From positions 1 to 64,000 of the forward strand of contig CATKXW010000010.1 in NCBI GenBank assembly GCA_949840905.1: DNA of 64,000 bases, written 5' to 3'. The translations under genes were made by a program, and so were the position numbers. Positions 18,875 through 27,492 of the stretch are shown here, one piece after another. Numbering within the stretch: the stretch's first letter is position 1; every line of letters begins with the position of its first letter. The notes under the pieces were generated by a model, which was not told where the DNA came from, made no database searches, and was given only the letters and a program-made list of their open reading frames with translations. The stretch is from an uncultured Eggerthellaceae bacterium (GTDB taxonomy: Bacteria; Actinomycetota; Coriobacteriia; Coriobacteriales; Eggerthellaceae).

Positions 18875-19567
18875 GTGCCCGTGCATTTCGGCGTCCGCTT
18901 GCCCCAGCGCGAGGGCGGTCATCGCCTGACGCGAGAGAACTACGTGTGCACCACTCGCGATGGCCGTTATTACTTCGAGGACGGCTGGTTGAAGGGAGAA
19001 CCTGAGCGGTGGGAGGCCCACCAGGAGGCGGTGATGCGCAACTTCGATCGCTCCATGGCCTACTTCGCGTCCCTGTCGCCGCACGGTTTCTCTGATGCGG
19101 TGGAGCGCATGAAGGAAGCTGTGCCGGAGCTCGAAGCGGTGGATGATCTGAACGATTGGGACGGCGTCTCGGGGGTCTACGTGCTGGTGCTCGACGACTT
19201 TCGTCAGCTCTACGTAGGGCAGGCCACGGCATCGGGCGGCATCCGTCAGCGCATCGTGGTCCATTGGCAGAAGAAGGTGGCGTTCGACCGGCTGCTGTCG
19301 GGTCCTGAAGAGCGCTCCATCATGGCTATCGACAGCTTCCGCGCACTGGATACCACGCGCATATTCGCGGCCGCCTGCGGGCGGCCGGGCCCGTTGGAGC
19401 GGCGCGTGCAGCAGGTCGTCGCTGAGCCGTTCTGTGCGAACCGCACGCGAGCGGGCGATCTGATTGGCGGGTTGGCCGAGGCCATCGCGGCTCGCCGCGA
19501 GCGCGACCTCTCCGTCTTCCCGCTGTCGAGCGAAGGGGAGAGAGTCTGTTCGGTCTCGCGATCGTGA
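18875..19567 (+). CDS. GIY-YIG domain protein
   Basis: The 230-aa protein has a GIY-YIG nuclease-like core at about 90-175 (GVSGVYVLVLDDFRQLYVGQA, then a conserved Arg in GIRQRIVVHW). Related stand-alone proteins occur in many bacteria without a firm role; DNA cleavage or repair is possible. The N-terminal 85 residues are not recognisable. The GTG start at 18875 is set by AAGGAGGAGG at 18857-18866, and the longer frame upstream has no such site. TACAAT at 18832-18837 may be its -10 box. CIRCE begins eight bases after the stop, so its 3' end abuts the hrcA promoter. Confidence 0.75.
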   Translation: MPVHFGVRLPQREGGHRLTRENYVCTTRDGRYYFEDGWLKGEPERWEAHQEAVMRNFDRSMAYFASLSPHGFSDAVERMKEAVPELEAVDDLNDWDGVSGVYVLVLDDFRQLYVGQATASGGIRQRIVVHWQKKVAFDRLLSGPEERSIMAIDSFRALDTTRIFAAACGRPGPLERRVQQVVAEPFCANRTRAGDLIGGLAEAIAARRERDLSVFPLSSEGERVCSVSRS

Positions 19568-19574
19568 TGAGGGA

Positions 19575-19601
19575 TTAGCACTCGTTGCTGTTGGGTGCTA
19601 A
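19575..19601. promoter_or_regulatory. CIRCE operator (HrcA binding site)
   Basis: TTAGCACTC (19575-19583), nine bases, then GGGTGCTAA (19593-19601). This matches the CIRCE consensus with a single mismatch in the right arm. A possible -35 (TTGCTG, 19585-19590) lies in its centre, so bound HrcA would block the promoter. Confidence 0.93.
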
Positions 19602-19608
19602 AAGCTGG

Positions 19609-19614
19609 TAGAAT
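19609..19614 (+). promoter_or_regulatory. -10 box of the hrcA promoter
   Basis: TAGAAT lies just downstream of CIRCE and 18 bp from the TTGCTG -35 candidate. An in-frame ATG (19621) sits six bases after it, the spacing expected of a leaderless start. Confidence 0.6.
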
Positions 19615-19707
19615 GGTGCGATGGACGTTCGAGGACGTCCGCCATCATCTGTTCAGAAGGGGGCGAGCGGCCCCCTCGACCGGAAGGGAAGCACGACGCG
19701 AGATCCT

Positions 19708-20730
19708 ATGCTCTCCGATCGTCGACAGCGCATACTCGGTGCGCTCATCGAAGAATACGTCTCCTGCGCGCTGCCGGTGGGCTCTCGCACGCTCACCGAG
19801 CGCTACCAGCTGGGCGTCAGCCCGGCCACGGTGCGCAACGACCTTTCGGCTCTCGAGGACGCCGGCTACATCCGTCAGCCTCACACTTCTGCCGGGCGCA
19901 TCCCCACCGATGCAGGCTATCGTGCCTTCGTCGACGAGCTGCTCGGCAGTGAAGAGCTGAGCGCGGCCTCGCCGCGCAGCGAGGTGGTCGAGGAGCTGCG
20001 TCAGAGCGCTACCGAGCTCGATGATCTGCTCGAACGGACGAGCGCCACGCTCTCGCGCCTGACCGATTGTCTGTCCATCGTGTCGGCACCGTCGTTGTTC
20101 TCGGCCCATATCCGTCAGATATCGCTCATATCCCTCACGAACCGCCAGGCTCTCATGGTGGTGGTGGCCGAGGATGGACAGACGGCCGATCGCGCGCTGT
20201 CGTTCTCTGAGGACGTCTCGGCCGACCAGCTCTCCGCGGTGCAGAGCCGCGTGAACGAGCTGTTCGTGGGCAAGACCCTCGTGGAGACCGATGTGGATGG
20301 CGAAGAGGTGCGGGCTCTGGTGACCGATGAGCCGCTGTTGCGCTACGTCATCGACGAAGCGCTGCTGTGCGTGCGGGAGAGCGGCATGGGCCGGGCCCAT
20401 AAGCTCGGTCTCGGCTCGTTGCTGATGAAGCCGGAGTTCAGCGATTCGTCGGCGCTGGCACCGGTGGTGGACATGATCGAGGACAGCGCCGCCTTCCTCT
20501 CCAGCCTCGATAGGGGCAGCGAGGGCGCAGGGGCGGCAGGGGATCTGCTCGTGCGCATCGGCACCGAGAACGCTGCGAGCGCGCTGCGCCCGGTGAGCGT
20601 GGTCGCTGGCACCTACGATCGTGGCGAAGGGGAGGGCATCATCGCCATCGTCGGGCCCACGCGCATGAACTACGGCGGCATCATCCGTGCGGTGCGCATG
20701 GCGCAGCTGGTACTGAACGACGAGGGGTGA
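19708..20730 (+). CDS. hrcA: Heat-inducible transcription repressor HrcA
   Basis: Winged-helix repressor that binds CIRCE and is kept active by GroEL. The 340-aa form starts MLSDRRQRILGALIEEY, where the family normally begins, with PVGSRTLTERYQLGVSPATVRNDLSALEDAGYIRQPHTSAGR as the DNA-binding region. The C-terminal IGxE-type segment (VRIGTEN, IAIVGPTRMNYGG) is intact. The ATG at 19708 has only a distant ribosome-binding site. ATG 19621, six bases after the -10 box, would add 29 residues that do not resemble the family. CIRCE upstream implies autoregulation. dnaJ follows 148 nt later. Confidence 0.95.
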   Translation: MLSDRRQRILGALIEEYVSCALPVGSRTLTERYQLGVSPATVRNDLSALEDAGYIRQPHTSAGRIPTDAGYRAFVDELLGSEELSAASPRSEVVEELRQSATELDDLLERTSATLSRLTDCLSIVSAPSLFSAHIRQISLISLTNRQALMVVVAEDGQTADRALSFSEDVSADQLSAVQSRVNELFVGKTLVETDVDGEEVRALVTDEPLLRYVIDEALLCVRESGMGRAHKLGLGSLLMKPEFSDSSALAPVVDMIEDSAAFLSSLDRGSEGAGAAGDLLVRIGTENAASALRPVSVVAGTYDRGEGEGIIAIVGPTRMNYGGIIRAVRMAQLVLNDEG

Positions 20731-20878
20731 GAGAGCGCACGGTCCTGTGCGCTATCGAGCGTTATCGAAGAGACATCCTCGCTGAGCGCGGCGGCCCTAT
20801 CCGATGGGCTCGTCGTGTCGAAGGGCGATGGACGATAGAGATGAAGAGAAGGACCAAGGGGAAGGGACTGAGCCGTCT

Positions 20879-22012
20879 ATGGCGAAGGATCTGTACGAAG
20901 TGCTCGGGGTGAGCCGCGATGCCACCGATGACGAGATAAAGAAGGCGTTTCGCCACAAGGCCCGCGAGCTGCATCCGGACGTGAACAAAGAGCCGGATGC
21001 GGAGGATAGGTTCAAGGAGCTGAACGAGGCCTACGACGTGCTCTCTGACGCGAACAAGCGCGCTCAGTACGATCGCTTCGGCACCATTCCCGGTGCGGCC
21101 GATCCTGGTGCCTACGGCGGCGGTTACGTCGATTTCGCCGATCTGTTCGGCGGCGGCTTCGGGGGCATGGGCGACATCTTCTCCACTTTCTTCGGCGGCG
21201 GGGGCGGCGGCAGCCGCACGGTGCGCAAGGAAGGCCGTGACATGGGCATCGGTCTGCGTCTCACCCTAGAAGAGGTGGCGGCCGGCGTGAAGAAGGAGAT
21301 CGTCTACGACCGTCTTGCCCCCTGTCCCGATTGCGGCGGTAGTGGGCTGGGCGAGGATGGCAAGGAGGTGAGCTGCTCGGAATGCGACGGCAAGGGCCGC
21401 GTGGTCACCGTGCAGCGCACCTTCCTCGGCGATATGCAGACGGCCACCACCTGCCCGAAATGCCAGGGTACCGGCTCTGTCATAGAGAACCCGTGCGGTG
21501 AGTGCGAAGGCCAGGGCCGCGTGCCCGATCGCCAGAAGGTATCGGTGGAGGTGCCGCCGGGAGTGCGCGACGCTCAGCAGCTGCGGGTGTCGGGCTTCGG
21601 CGAGGCGGGCATGCAGGGTGCATCTGCGGGAGACCTGATCGTGACGGTGCGCGTGGTGCCCAACGAGCTGTACGAACGCGATGGCGATGACTTGCATGTG
21701 CGCGTGAACCTGCCCATGGTGCAGGCGGCTTTGGGCGCGCAGATAAAGGTGGACGGCATCCTGGAAGACGAAGTGGTCACCGTGCGCGTGCCCGAAGGTA
21801 CCCAGAACGGTCAGATACTGCGGGTGAAGGGCTACGGCATGCCGCGCTTGCGCCGCGACAGTCGCGGGGATCTGCTGATCCACGTCACCGTGGACATCCC
21901 GAAGAAGCTGAGCAAGCGCGAGCGCGAGATCCTCGAAGAGCTGGCCGAGGAGATGGGCATCGACTTCAGCGAGGCCCGCTCGCCGCTGCAGAAGATAAAG
22001 GACCTGTTCTGA
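20879..22012 (+). CDS. dnaJ: Chaperone protein DnaJ
   Basis: J-domain co-chaperone that stimulates DnaK ATP hydrolysis and delivers substrates. The 377-aa protein has the J domain with HPD (about 33-35), a Gly/Phe-rich linker (about 75-125) and four zinc-binding CxxCxGxG repeats ([32 protein letters not shown]), then the C-terminal substrate domains. It is a full-length type I DnaJ. It follows hrcA, so CIRCE control is likely for both. grpE and dnaK are not in this window. Confidence 0.97.
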   Translation: MAKDLYEVLGVSRDATDDEIKKAFRHKARELHPDVNKEPDAEDRFKELNEAYDVLSDANKRAQYDRFGTIPGAADPGAYGGGYVDFADLFGGGFGGMGDIFSTFFGGGGGGSRTVRKEGRDMGIGLRLTLEEVAAGVKKEIVYDRLAPCPDCGGSGLGEDGKEVSCSECDGKGRVVTVQRTFLGDMQTATTCPKCQGTGSVIENPCGECEGQGRVPDRQKVSVEVPPGVRDAQQLRVSGFGEAGMQGASAGDLIVTVRVVPNELYERDGDDLHVRVNLPMVQAALGAQIKVDGILEDEVVTVRVPEGTQNGQILRVKGYGMPRLRRDSRGDLLIHVTVDIPKKLSKREREILEELAEEMGIDFSEARSPLQKIKDLF

Positions 22013-22065
22013 TCCGTTGACGTCGGCTGGTCGAGGCCAGCGTTGCTGAGGGAGGTCGCCTTCCT

Positions 22066-22845
22066 ATGTTCCACTTCTTCTTGGAAGAGCAGGCGCTCGC
22101 GGAGGAGGGCGTTGAGGCGTTCCCCTTGCGCTTGACGTCCGAAGATATGAAGCACGCATCGGTGGTGCGCTTGACACCAGGCGAGCGCATCGCCGTGGTC
22201 GATGGTGCGCGAGACTACTTTCTGTGCGAGGTAACGGCCTTCGACGGCGCTGAGCTGTGGGCGCGCATCGCATCGAGAGAGGAGCGCTTGGCAACGGAGC
22301 CGTCCATCACGCTGGTGCAGGGCATCGCCAAAGGCGACAAGATGGAGACCATCGTCCGCCATGGCACCGAAGTGGGGGTGGATCGCTTCATCCCCTTCGC
22401 GAGCGAGCGCAGCATCGTGCGGCTCGACGGGAAGAAGGCGGCGGCCAAGCGCGAGCGGTGGCAGGCCATCGCTCGCAGCGCTGCGATGCAGGCAGGACGT
22501 CGCGCGGTGCCTGCGGTGGAGCTGCCAGCATCGCTGGATGCCATAGCCGATGTCATCGCCTCTGCTGATCGTGTGCTCATCGCCTGGGAAGAGGCGTCCG
22601 AGGAGGCCACCGTGGGCCGTGCGCTGGAAGGCCTGGGAGAGCAGGGGGTCGCCGATCCGCCTTCGGTGGCCATCGTGGTGGGGCCTGAAGGGGGCTTGAG
22701 CTCCCAAGAGGTCTACTTCCTTCAGAACACGTTGCCGCAGAGCGCCGTCATCACCTTGGGTCCTTATATCCTGCGCACCGAGACGGCGGGCATCGTGGCC
22801 CCGGCGCTGGTGCTGCAGCGGTTGCGCGAGGGCGTGCTCCGATGA
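22066..22845 (+). CDS. rsmE: 16S rRNA (uracil1498-N3)-methyltransferase
   Basis: SPOUT-class methyltransferase that methylates U1498 of 16S rRNA using S-adenosylmethionine. The 259-aa protein has an N-terminal PUA-like part (FHFFLEEQA, HASVVRLTPGERIAVVDG) and the knotted C-terminal domain with VQGIAKGDKMETIVRHGTEVG, RWQAIARSAAMQAGR, IVVGPEGGLS and LGPYILRTETA, the classical RsmE signatures. GGGAGG precedes the ATG. It overlaps mtaB by four bases, forming part of a dnaJ-rsmE-mtaB run seen in many Gram-positives. Confidence 0.96.
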   Translation: MFHFFLEEQALAEEGVEAFPLRLTSEDMKHASVVRLTPGERIAVVDGARDYFLCEVTAFDGAELWARIASREERLATEPSITLVQGIAKGDKMETIVRHGTEVGVDRFIPFASERSIVRLDGKKAAAKRERWQAIARSAAMQAGRRAVPAVELPASLDAIADVIASADRVLIAWEEASEEATVGRALEGLGEQGVADPPSVAIVVGPEGGLSSQEVYFLQNTLPQSAVITLGPYILRTETAGIVAPALVLQRLREGVLR

Positions 22846-24083
22846 GGCACTGCATCGTCAATCTGGGCTGCAAGGTGAATCGGGTGGAGGCCGATGGCTT
22901 CGATACGCTGTTGCGCGCCGCTGGCTCTCTGCCCGTCTCCGAGGAAGAGGCCGACCTCATCGTGGTGAACACCTGCACGGTGACCGGCGATGCTGAGAAG
23001 AAGACCCGCAAGGCCGTGCGCCGCTCTCTGCGGGCGAACGAGCGGGCGCGAGTGGTGGTGACCGGATGCGCTGCTGCCATCGACGGCAGCGTCTTCGAGG
23101 CCATGGACGGGCGCGTGATCGTGGTGCCCAAAGCGGCCATGGCGACGTTCCTCGGCGAGCAGGCGCCGCAGCGCTCAGCGAGATCCGATGACGCCTCGAT
23201 CGACGCTCGCACCCAGCCTTTCCCGTGCGATCGACGTCGCGTGGGCGTGAAAGTGCAGGATGGCTGCGACAACGCTTGCACCTATTGCATCGTGCACGTG
23301 GCCCGCGGGCCTGCGCGCTCGCGGGAGGCGGATGCTATCGTCGAAGAGGTGCGGCGTCTAGCCCAGGAGGGGGTGCGCGAGGTCGTGCTCACGGGTATAA
23401 ACTTGGGTGCCTATCGCAGCGCAGGTGGCGGCCTGGCCCCGCTGCTGACGCGCCTTCTGCACCAGACGGCCGGTCTGCACGGGGAAGGGGAGGAGCCCTG
23501 CCGCATCCGTTTGTCCTCCATCGAGCCGAGCGATGTGGATGAGGAGCTCCTCAACGCTATCGCGGCTGCCGATGGGCGCATCTGCCGTCATCTGCATCTG
23601 CCGTTGCAGGCCGGGTCGACCAAGGTGCTCGCCGAGATGGGGCGCCCTTACACGGCCGAGGATTATCTCTCGCTCGTGGGGCGGCTGCGCGCAGCACTGC
23701 CCGCGCTCGCGCTATCCACTGACGCCATCGTCGGGTTTCCCGGCGAGACGGAAGAGGAGTTCGAAGAGACCTTGGCCCTCGCCGAGGCCTGCGGCTTCTC
23801 GCAGATGCACGTCTTTCCCTATTCGAAGCGCGAGGGAACGCCGGCTGCGGCACGGGAGGATCAGGTGCCCTCTGAGGTGCGGGCCCTGCGCGCGAAGCTC
23901 CTGCGCGAGCTAGGGAAGCGCTTGAAGCAGCGGGATCGGTCCTTGCGGAGGGATACGGTCGAGCTCGCCTTGGTGGAGAGCCGTGGTCGTGCCATGACCG
24001 AGAGCTACCATGAGGTGGAGGTGGATGCTGCTCTGCCGGTGGGCGCGCTGGTGCCCTATCGGTTCGCCGATGACCAACGGTAG
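22842..24083 (+). CDS. mtaB: tRNA t6A37 methylthiotransferase MtaB
   Basis: Radical-SAM enzyme that converts t6A37 of ANN-decoding tRNAs to ms2t6A. The 413-aa protein has the UPF0004 domain with cluster-binding Cys residues (NLGCKVNRVEADGF, VNTCTVTGDAEKK, VTGCAA), the radical-SAM motif DGCDNACTYCIVH (CxxxCxxC), the central TIM barrel (VLTGINLGAY, HLHLPLQAGS) and a short C-terminal TRAM-like region. NLGCKVN and the length favour MtaB over MiaB or RimO. Translational coupling with rsmE by ATGA. Two tRNA genes follow. Confidence 0.95.
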   Translation: MRHCIVNLGCKVNRVEADGFDTLLRAAGSLPVSEEEADLIVVNTCTVTGDAEKKTRKAVRRSLRANERARVVVTGCAAAIDGSVFEAMDGRVIVVPKAAMATFLGEQAPQRSARSDDASIDARTQPFPCDRRRVGVKVQDGCDNACTYCIVHVARGPARSREADAIVEEVRRLAQEGVREVVLTGINLGAYRSAGGGLAPLLTRLLHQTAGLHGEGEEPCRIRLSSIEPSDVDEELLNAIAAADGRICRHLHLPLQAGSTKVLAEMGRPYTAEDYLSLVGRLRAALPALALSTDAIVGFPGETEEEFEETLALAEACGFSQMHVFPYSKREGTPAAAREDQVPSEVRALRAKLLRELGKRLKQRDRSLRRDTVELALVESRGRAMTESYHEVEVDAALPVGALVPYRFADDQR

Positions 24084-24165
24084 CGAGCTCGGGCTTTCGA
24101 AAGGACCCTGAACGGGTCGTCGTTGGCTTCGGAGAATTTTTTCGCGAACATCTGGAAATTGGGTC

Positions 24166-24194
24166 TTGCATGAGCGTTTCGCTTCGGCTATTAT
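24166..24194 (+). promoter_or_regulatory. Promoter of tRNA-Gly
   Basis: TTGCAT (24166-24171), a 17-bp spacer and TATTAT (24189-24194). The start is expected near 24201, seven bases before the tRNA. Confidence 0.75.
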
Positions 24195-24207
24195 ATCCAT
24201 TCGTGAC

Positions 24208-24283
24208 GCGGACATGGCTCAGCTGGTAGAGCACCACCTTGCCAAGGTGGGGGTCGCGGGTTCGAACCCCGTTGTCCGCTCCA
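24208..24283 (+). tRNA. tRNA-Gly (anticodon GCC)
   Basis: The acceptor stem GCGGACA/TGTCCGC, D-arm TGGCTCAGCTGGTAGAGCA, anticodon stem-loop CACCTTGCCAAGGTG with GCC, T-arm GGTTCGAACC and an encoded CCA (24281-24283) give a complete cloverleaf of 76 nt. Confidence 0.97.
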
Positions 24284-24294
24284 TCGACTGTAGA

Positions 24295-24331
24295 AGCCGA
24301 CCGGTGACAAGGACCATCGGTCGGCTTTTTT
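24295..24331 (+). terminator. Terminator after tRNA-Gly
   Basis: AGCCGACC (24295-24302) pairs with GGTCGGCT (24319-24326), extended by weaker inner pairs, followed by six T residues. Confidence 0.88.
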
Positions 24332-24362
24332 ACCATCGCAGGAGCATTCGCGCACCAATGAT

Positions 24363-24436
24363 GGCGACGTGGCCAAGTGGTAAGGCAGAGGCCTGCAAAG
24401 CCTTCACCCCCGGTTCGAATCCGGGCGTCGCCTCCA
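24363..24436 (+). tRNA. tRNA-Cys (anticodon GCA)
   Basis: The acceptor stem GGCGACG/CGTCGCC, anticodon loop CCTGCAAAG with GCA, T-arm GGTTCGAATCC and an encoded CCA are present. 74 nt. It lies 32 nt after the tRNA-Gly terminator and has no clear promoter of its own. Confidence 0.97.
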
Positions 24437-24449
24437 TCAGCATCCCAGA

Positions 24450-24478
24450 CCGACGAGCGCTACGCTCGTCGGTTTTTT
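24450..24478 (+). terminator. Terminator after tRNA-Cys
   Basis: A perfect stem CCGACGAGCG (24450-24459) / CGCTCGTCGG (24463-24472) with a three-base loop, followed by TTTTTT. Confidence 0.9.
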
Positions 24479-24559
24479 CTATATTAGCGCGGGTGATCAT
24501 TTCCTTTCAGGTTTGATTCAGGTAACATTTCCATAACAGAGCTAATAAGGAGTGCTGAG

Positions 24560-26344
24560 ATGTCGCACGAAACCGAGAACCCTCTGATCATCGACGTCGT
24601 CGGCCAGGTCGAGTCGTCCGATCGCTCCGAGGACCACTCCTCGAAGAAAGCTGGGAAGAGCGCTGCGAAGAAGGGCTTCTTCCGACGGGCGGCCACTACT
24701 GCGACCACGCAGGCCGCGACGACCGAAGATGTCAACGCCGCGCATCGCGCTGCTTGCGAGGCGTCTGTCCCGCGCGTCGATGGGCCTGCCTCATCCGAGC
24801 CTTCTCGTCCCGCCGCAGCCGAGCCGTTCGCTGCTTCTGCGAAGCCTCAGCAGCCCGCTCAGCCTTCGTCTGACGAGCGTCCGCGGCCCCAACAGCCCGT
24901 TGCCTCTGCCGAGGCGCCCTACGGCCAGTCTCAGGCGCCCGCGTCGGCTCCGATGGGCGATCAGCGCTCCGCACAGCCCGCTGCAGCGCCGCCGGGGCCG
25001 CCTCCCGCGCCTAAGCCGCAGCCGGTCGCGCCCAGCGTGCCTCCGCAAGCCCAGGCGATGCCCCAGCCCCAGCCCCAACCCATGATCCCGCCGCCGATGC
25101 CCCCGCAGAGCTACGGGGTGCCCTTGGTCGCTGCCGCTGCGCCTGCGCGCCGCAGCCCCGTGGTCTATGTGTTCGGCATCCTGGTAGCGCTCATAGTGGT
25201 GTTCGCGGTGGCGGCCGCGGGCATCTATGCGTTCATCCATATGCAGAGCCGCACCGAGCTGTCGTCGACGGGTATGACGGCTGAGGTGGAAGATAAGGCC
25301 AATCCCATGGTCTCCTCCACGTTCGATCAGGCGTCCAAGGTGAGCCTGCGCGCTACGGCCGAGGGCTGGAGCGAGGAAGCCTCCACACCGCTGATCGCTT
25401 ACATCAAGCGCGTCGAGGACGTGGGATCGTCTCAGGGCGGTGCCCCTTCGGGAGCGTGGTCCTCTTCTGTGAACAGCGCCTCTCCGTCCTCGTCGTCGGC
25501 TTCGTCGTCCGCATCGAAGGCGGAGTCTGGACCGGCTGAGATATCGGAGGAGGGCGCAGAGGACACCTTCGAGCGCTACCTCGCCTTCGCGCCGAACAAG
25601 CCCGCTTCGGTGTCGCTCGAGTCGGGCCGCTACACGTTCAGCTTCATCACGCCGCTCAATGCTGACGGATCGCTCTACGCGGTGCCGGAGATGGTGGATA
25701 TGGTGGTGGGAGATGGTGGCATGGCGGTGCTCCCCATCGATCTGACCCGCATCGAGGCCGGTGCGGTGACCGAAGAGCAGAGCGCCCATGCCCTGGCGCA
25801 GCTGAAGACCGCGTGGGAGAAGAAGGATCCCTCCTTCGAGCATGGACCCTACGAGAAGTCCATCGACCAGGCTTTGAACCAGTGGTTCGCCGATAAGGAG
25901 AAGGGCAAGGACGAATCGAGCGCCGATCTGACCGAAGAGCAGCAGGCGGCTCTCGACGCTCAGGCTGACTCGCAAGGTGATGAAAGCTCTGAGCGCAATG
26001 ATGGCGGCGAGCCTGACACGAGCAGCGCTTCCGGTCATGATCACGATTGGGTAGCCCAGCATGAGCAGCGCTGGGAGCCGTCCGTGGTGCCGATCATCGA
26101 CGTGCCTGCCTGGGAGTCGCCCGTCTATGCGAAGTACAAGTGCCAAGAGGGCATCTTGTTCGAGACTTTGGACGCGTGCCTGGCCCATGTGCGAGAGCGT
26201 GGCAACGAGCCGTACATGACCTCTCATGACATCATCCGTATCGACTACCACCCGGCCATCGTCCATTACGAGGAACGGGGCCGCTATGTCGACGTGGTGT
26301 CGGGCTATCGCTGCTCGGTCTGCGGGGCTACTGGCACTTTGTAG
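24560..26344 (+). CDS. Proline-rich single-pass membrane protein with C-terminal Cys/His region
   Basis: I do not recognise this 594-aa protein as a named family. Residues 1-45 are charged and Lys-rich (SSKKAGKSAAKKGFF). Residues 65-190 are Pro/Ala/Gln-rich and disordered. One membrane helix lies at about 198-222 (VVYVFGILVALIVVFAV). The long outer part has a Ser-rich linker and a globular region, then a Glu/Asp-rich stretch. The last 95 residues begin HDHDW and contain KCQEG, DACLAHV, several His residues and CSVCGATG, which looks like a metal-binding module. AAGGAG precedes the ATG. It sits alone after two tRNAs and converges on another single-pass membrane protein of unknown role. Confidence 0.8.
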   Translation: MSHETENPLIIDVVGQVESSDRSEDHSSKKAGKSAAKKGFFRRAATTATTQAATTEDVNAAHRAACEASVPRVDGPASSEPSRPAAAEPFAASAKPQQPAQPSSDERPRPQQPVASAEAPYGQSQAPASAPMGDQRSAQPAAAPPGPPPAPKPQPVAPSVPPQAQAMPQPQPQPMIPPPMPPQSYGVPLVAAAAPARRSPVVYVFGILVALIVVFAVAAAGIYAFIHMQSRTELSSTGMTAEVEDKANPMVSSTFDQASKVSLRATAEGWSEEASTPLIAYIKRVEDVGSSQGGAPSGAWSSSVNSASPSSSSASSSASKAESGPAEISEEGAEDTFERYLAFAPNKPASVSLESGRYTFSFITPLNADGSLYAVPEMVDMVVGDGGMAVLPIDLTRIEAGAVTEEQSAHALAQLKTAWEKKDPSFEHGPYEKSIDQALNQWFADKEKGKDESSADLTEEQQAALDAQADSQGDESSERNDGGEPDTSSASGHDHDWVAQHEQRWEPSVVPIIDVPAWESPVYAKYKCQEGILFETLDACLAHVRERGNEPYMTSHDIIRIDYHPAIVHYEERGRYVDVVSGYRCSVCGATGTL

Positions 26345-26463
26345 GAGGATCCTCGCGAGCGAGCCCTCCGACCGGAGATGCGGGCCACGATGTCGCGCGG
26401 TCGTGTCGTCTTGTAGCGTCGTGTGCGTTCGACGCGGGACAACATGAAGGAGGGAGAGGTAGG

Positions 26464-27354
26464 CTACTCAGCGTTCTGCGTCATGCGGATGCCGACGTAG
26501 AGAGCGTCATCGGGAAGCCCCTTGATGTCGTAGACCTCGGACAGCGAGATGACCGAGATGCGCCAGGTGTAGCTGCCATCCTCCACGGTGCCGGTGACAT
26601 AGGTGTTGCCCGAGTCATCGACGTCGCTCTCGACCCCATCTTGGGTTTCGAGGCCTTCGGCTACCAGAGCGTTCTGGATGGCGTTCTCGATGGAGCCGGA
26701 AGAGAAGTCGGCGTAGCGCAGGAACAGGTTGTAGGGTGCCTCGCGCGTCACTGTGAGGTCCCACGCGCCGTTGAGCAGGTGGCTTGCGCTAGATGCGCTC
26801 ACCTTTTCCAAGCCCGTCAGGTACAGGGCGGCTGCGTCGGCCAAAGAGACGCCTTCGGGCAGGCGCACCACCTGAAAGCCTCCCTTGGCGTCGGTGCCGA
26901 TGGGCGTGCGCTCGAACAGCGTGTCTCCAGAAGCTTTCAGCTGGTCGAGCATGGCGGTGTCGCTCTCGGGCATGAGGTCGAGCAGCACGGGCAGGTTGTA
27001 GGCTACGGTGCGCGTGGTGTTCTCGATCACCTGGGCCTCTTCGCGTGCAGGCGCGTTCACTACCACGTCGAAATAGCGGAACAGGAAGGCGCCGCCGATC
27101 AGCGCCGCTGCAGCGAGGAACACGATCAGCCCCTTGCGAACGGCTCCGGGCATATCGAGGGGGCGATCGAGCAGCCCTACGTTGGGATACGCTATCTTGC
27201 CGCCCTCGCGTCCGCGCGGTGCGCGGAAGGCATAGGGATCCTCAGAGCCCTTCCCGTTGCCCTCGCCGCTCTTGGAGCGCACCATGTCGTTCATCTTGTC
27301 GATGAACGAACCGTTCTTGATCTCGATGGACTTGTTCTTGCGCTGTTCGGACAT
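26464..27354 (-). CDS. Single-pass membrane protein of unknown function
   Basis: The 296-aa product has a charged cytoplasmic N-terminus (about 1-78), one membrane helix (GLIVFLAAAALIGGAFLFRY, about 79-98) and an outer domain of about 195 residues rich in beta-like segments (GGFQVVRLPEGVSL, NTYVTGTVEDGSYTWRISVISLS). No catalytic motif or lipobox is visible. It could be an envelope-associated lineage protein. The 138-bp gap to the divergent TerC gene probably holds both promoters. The start at 27354 gives a ribosome-binding site (GGAG) close to the ATG. Confidence 0.75.
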   Translation of the reverse strand: MSEQRKNKSIEIKNGSFIDKMNDMVRSKSGEGNGKGSEDPYAFRAPRGREGGKIAYPNVGLLDRPLDMPGAVRKGLIVFLAAAALIGGAFLFRYFDVVVNAPAREEAQVIENTTRTVAYNLPVLLDLMPESDTAMLDQLKASGDTLFERTPIGTDAKGGFQVVRLPEGVSLADAAALYLTGLEKVSASSASHLLNGAWDLTVTREAPYNLFLRYADFSSGSIENAIQNALVAEGLETQDGVESDVDDSGNTYVTGTVEDGSYTWRISVISLSEVYDIKGLPDDALYVGIRMTQNAE

Positions 27355-27492
27355 CCCTTTGCTCCACAGGTCATGGCGGCCGGTAACCCCTTCGTTACGT
27401 TCAGTGATTATAGCATTGCCTCCGTTTCGCTCCCTGTGCTAGCATCGAAGAGCGAACATGTCCCTTCGAGACCGCTCCCAGAGGACCTTCCC

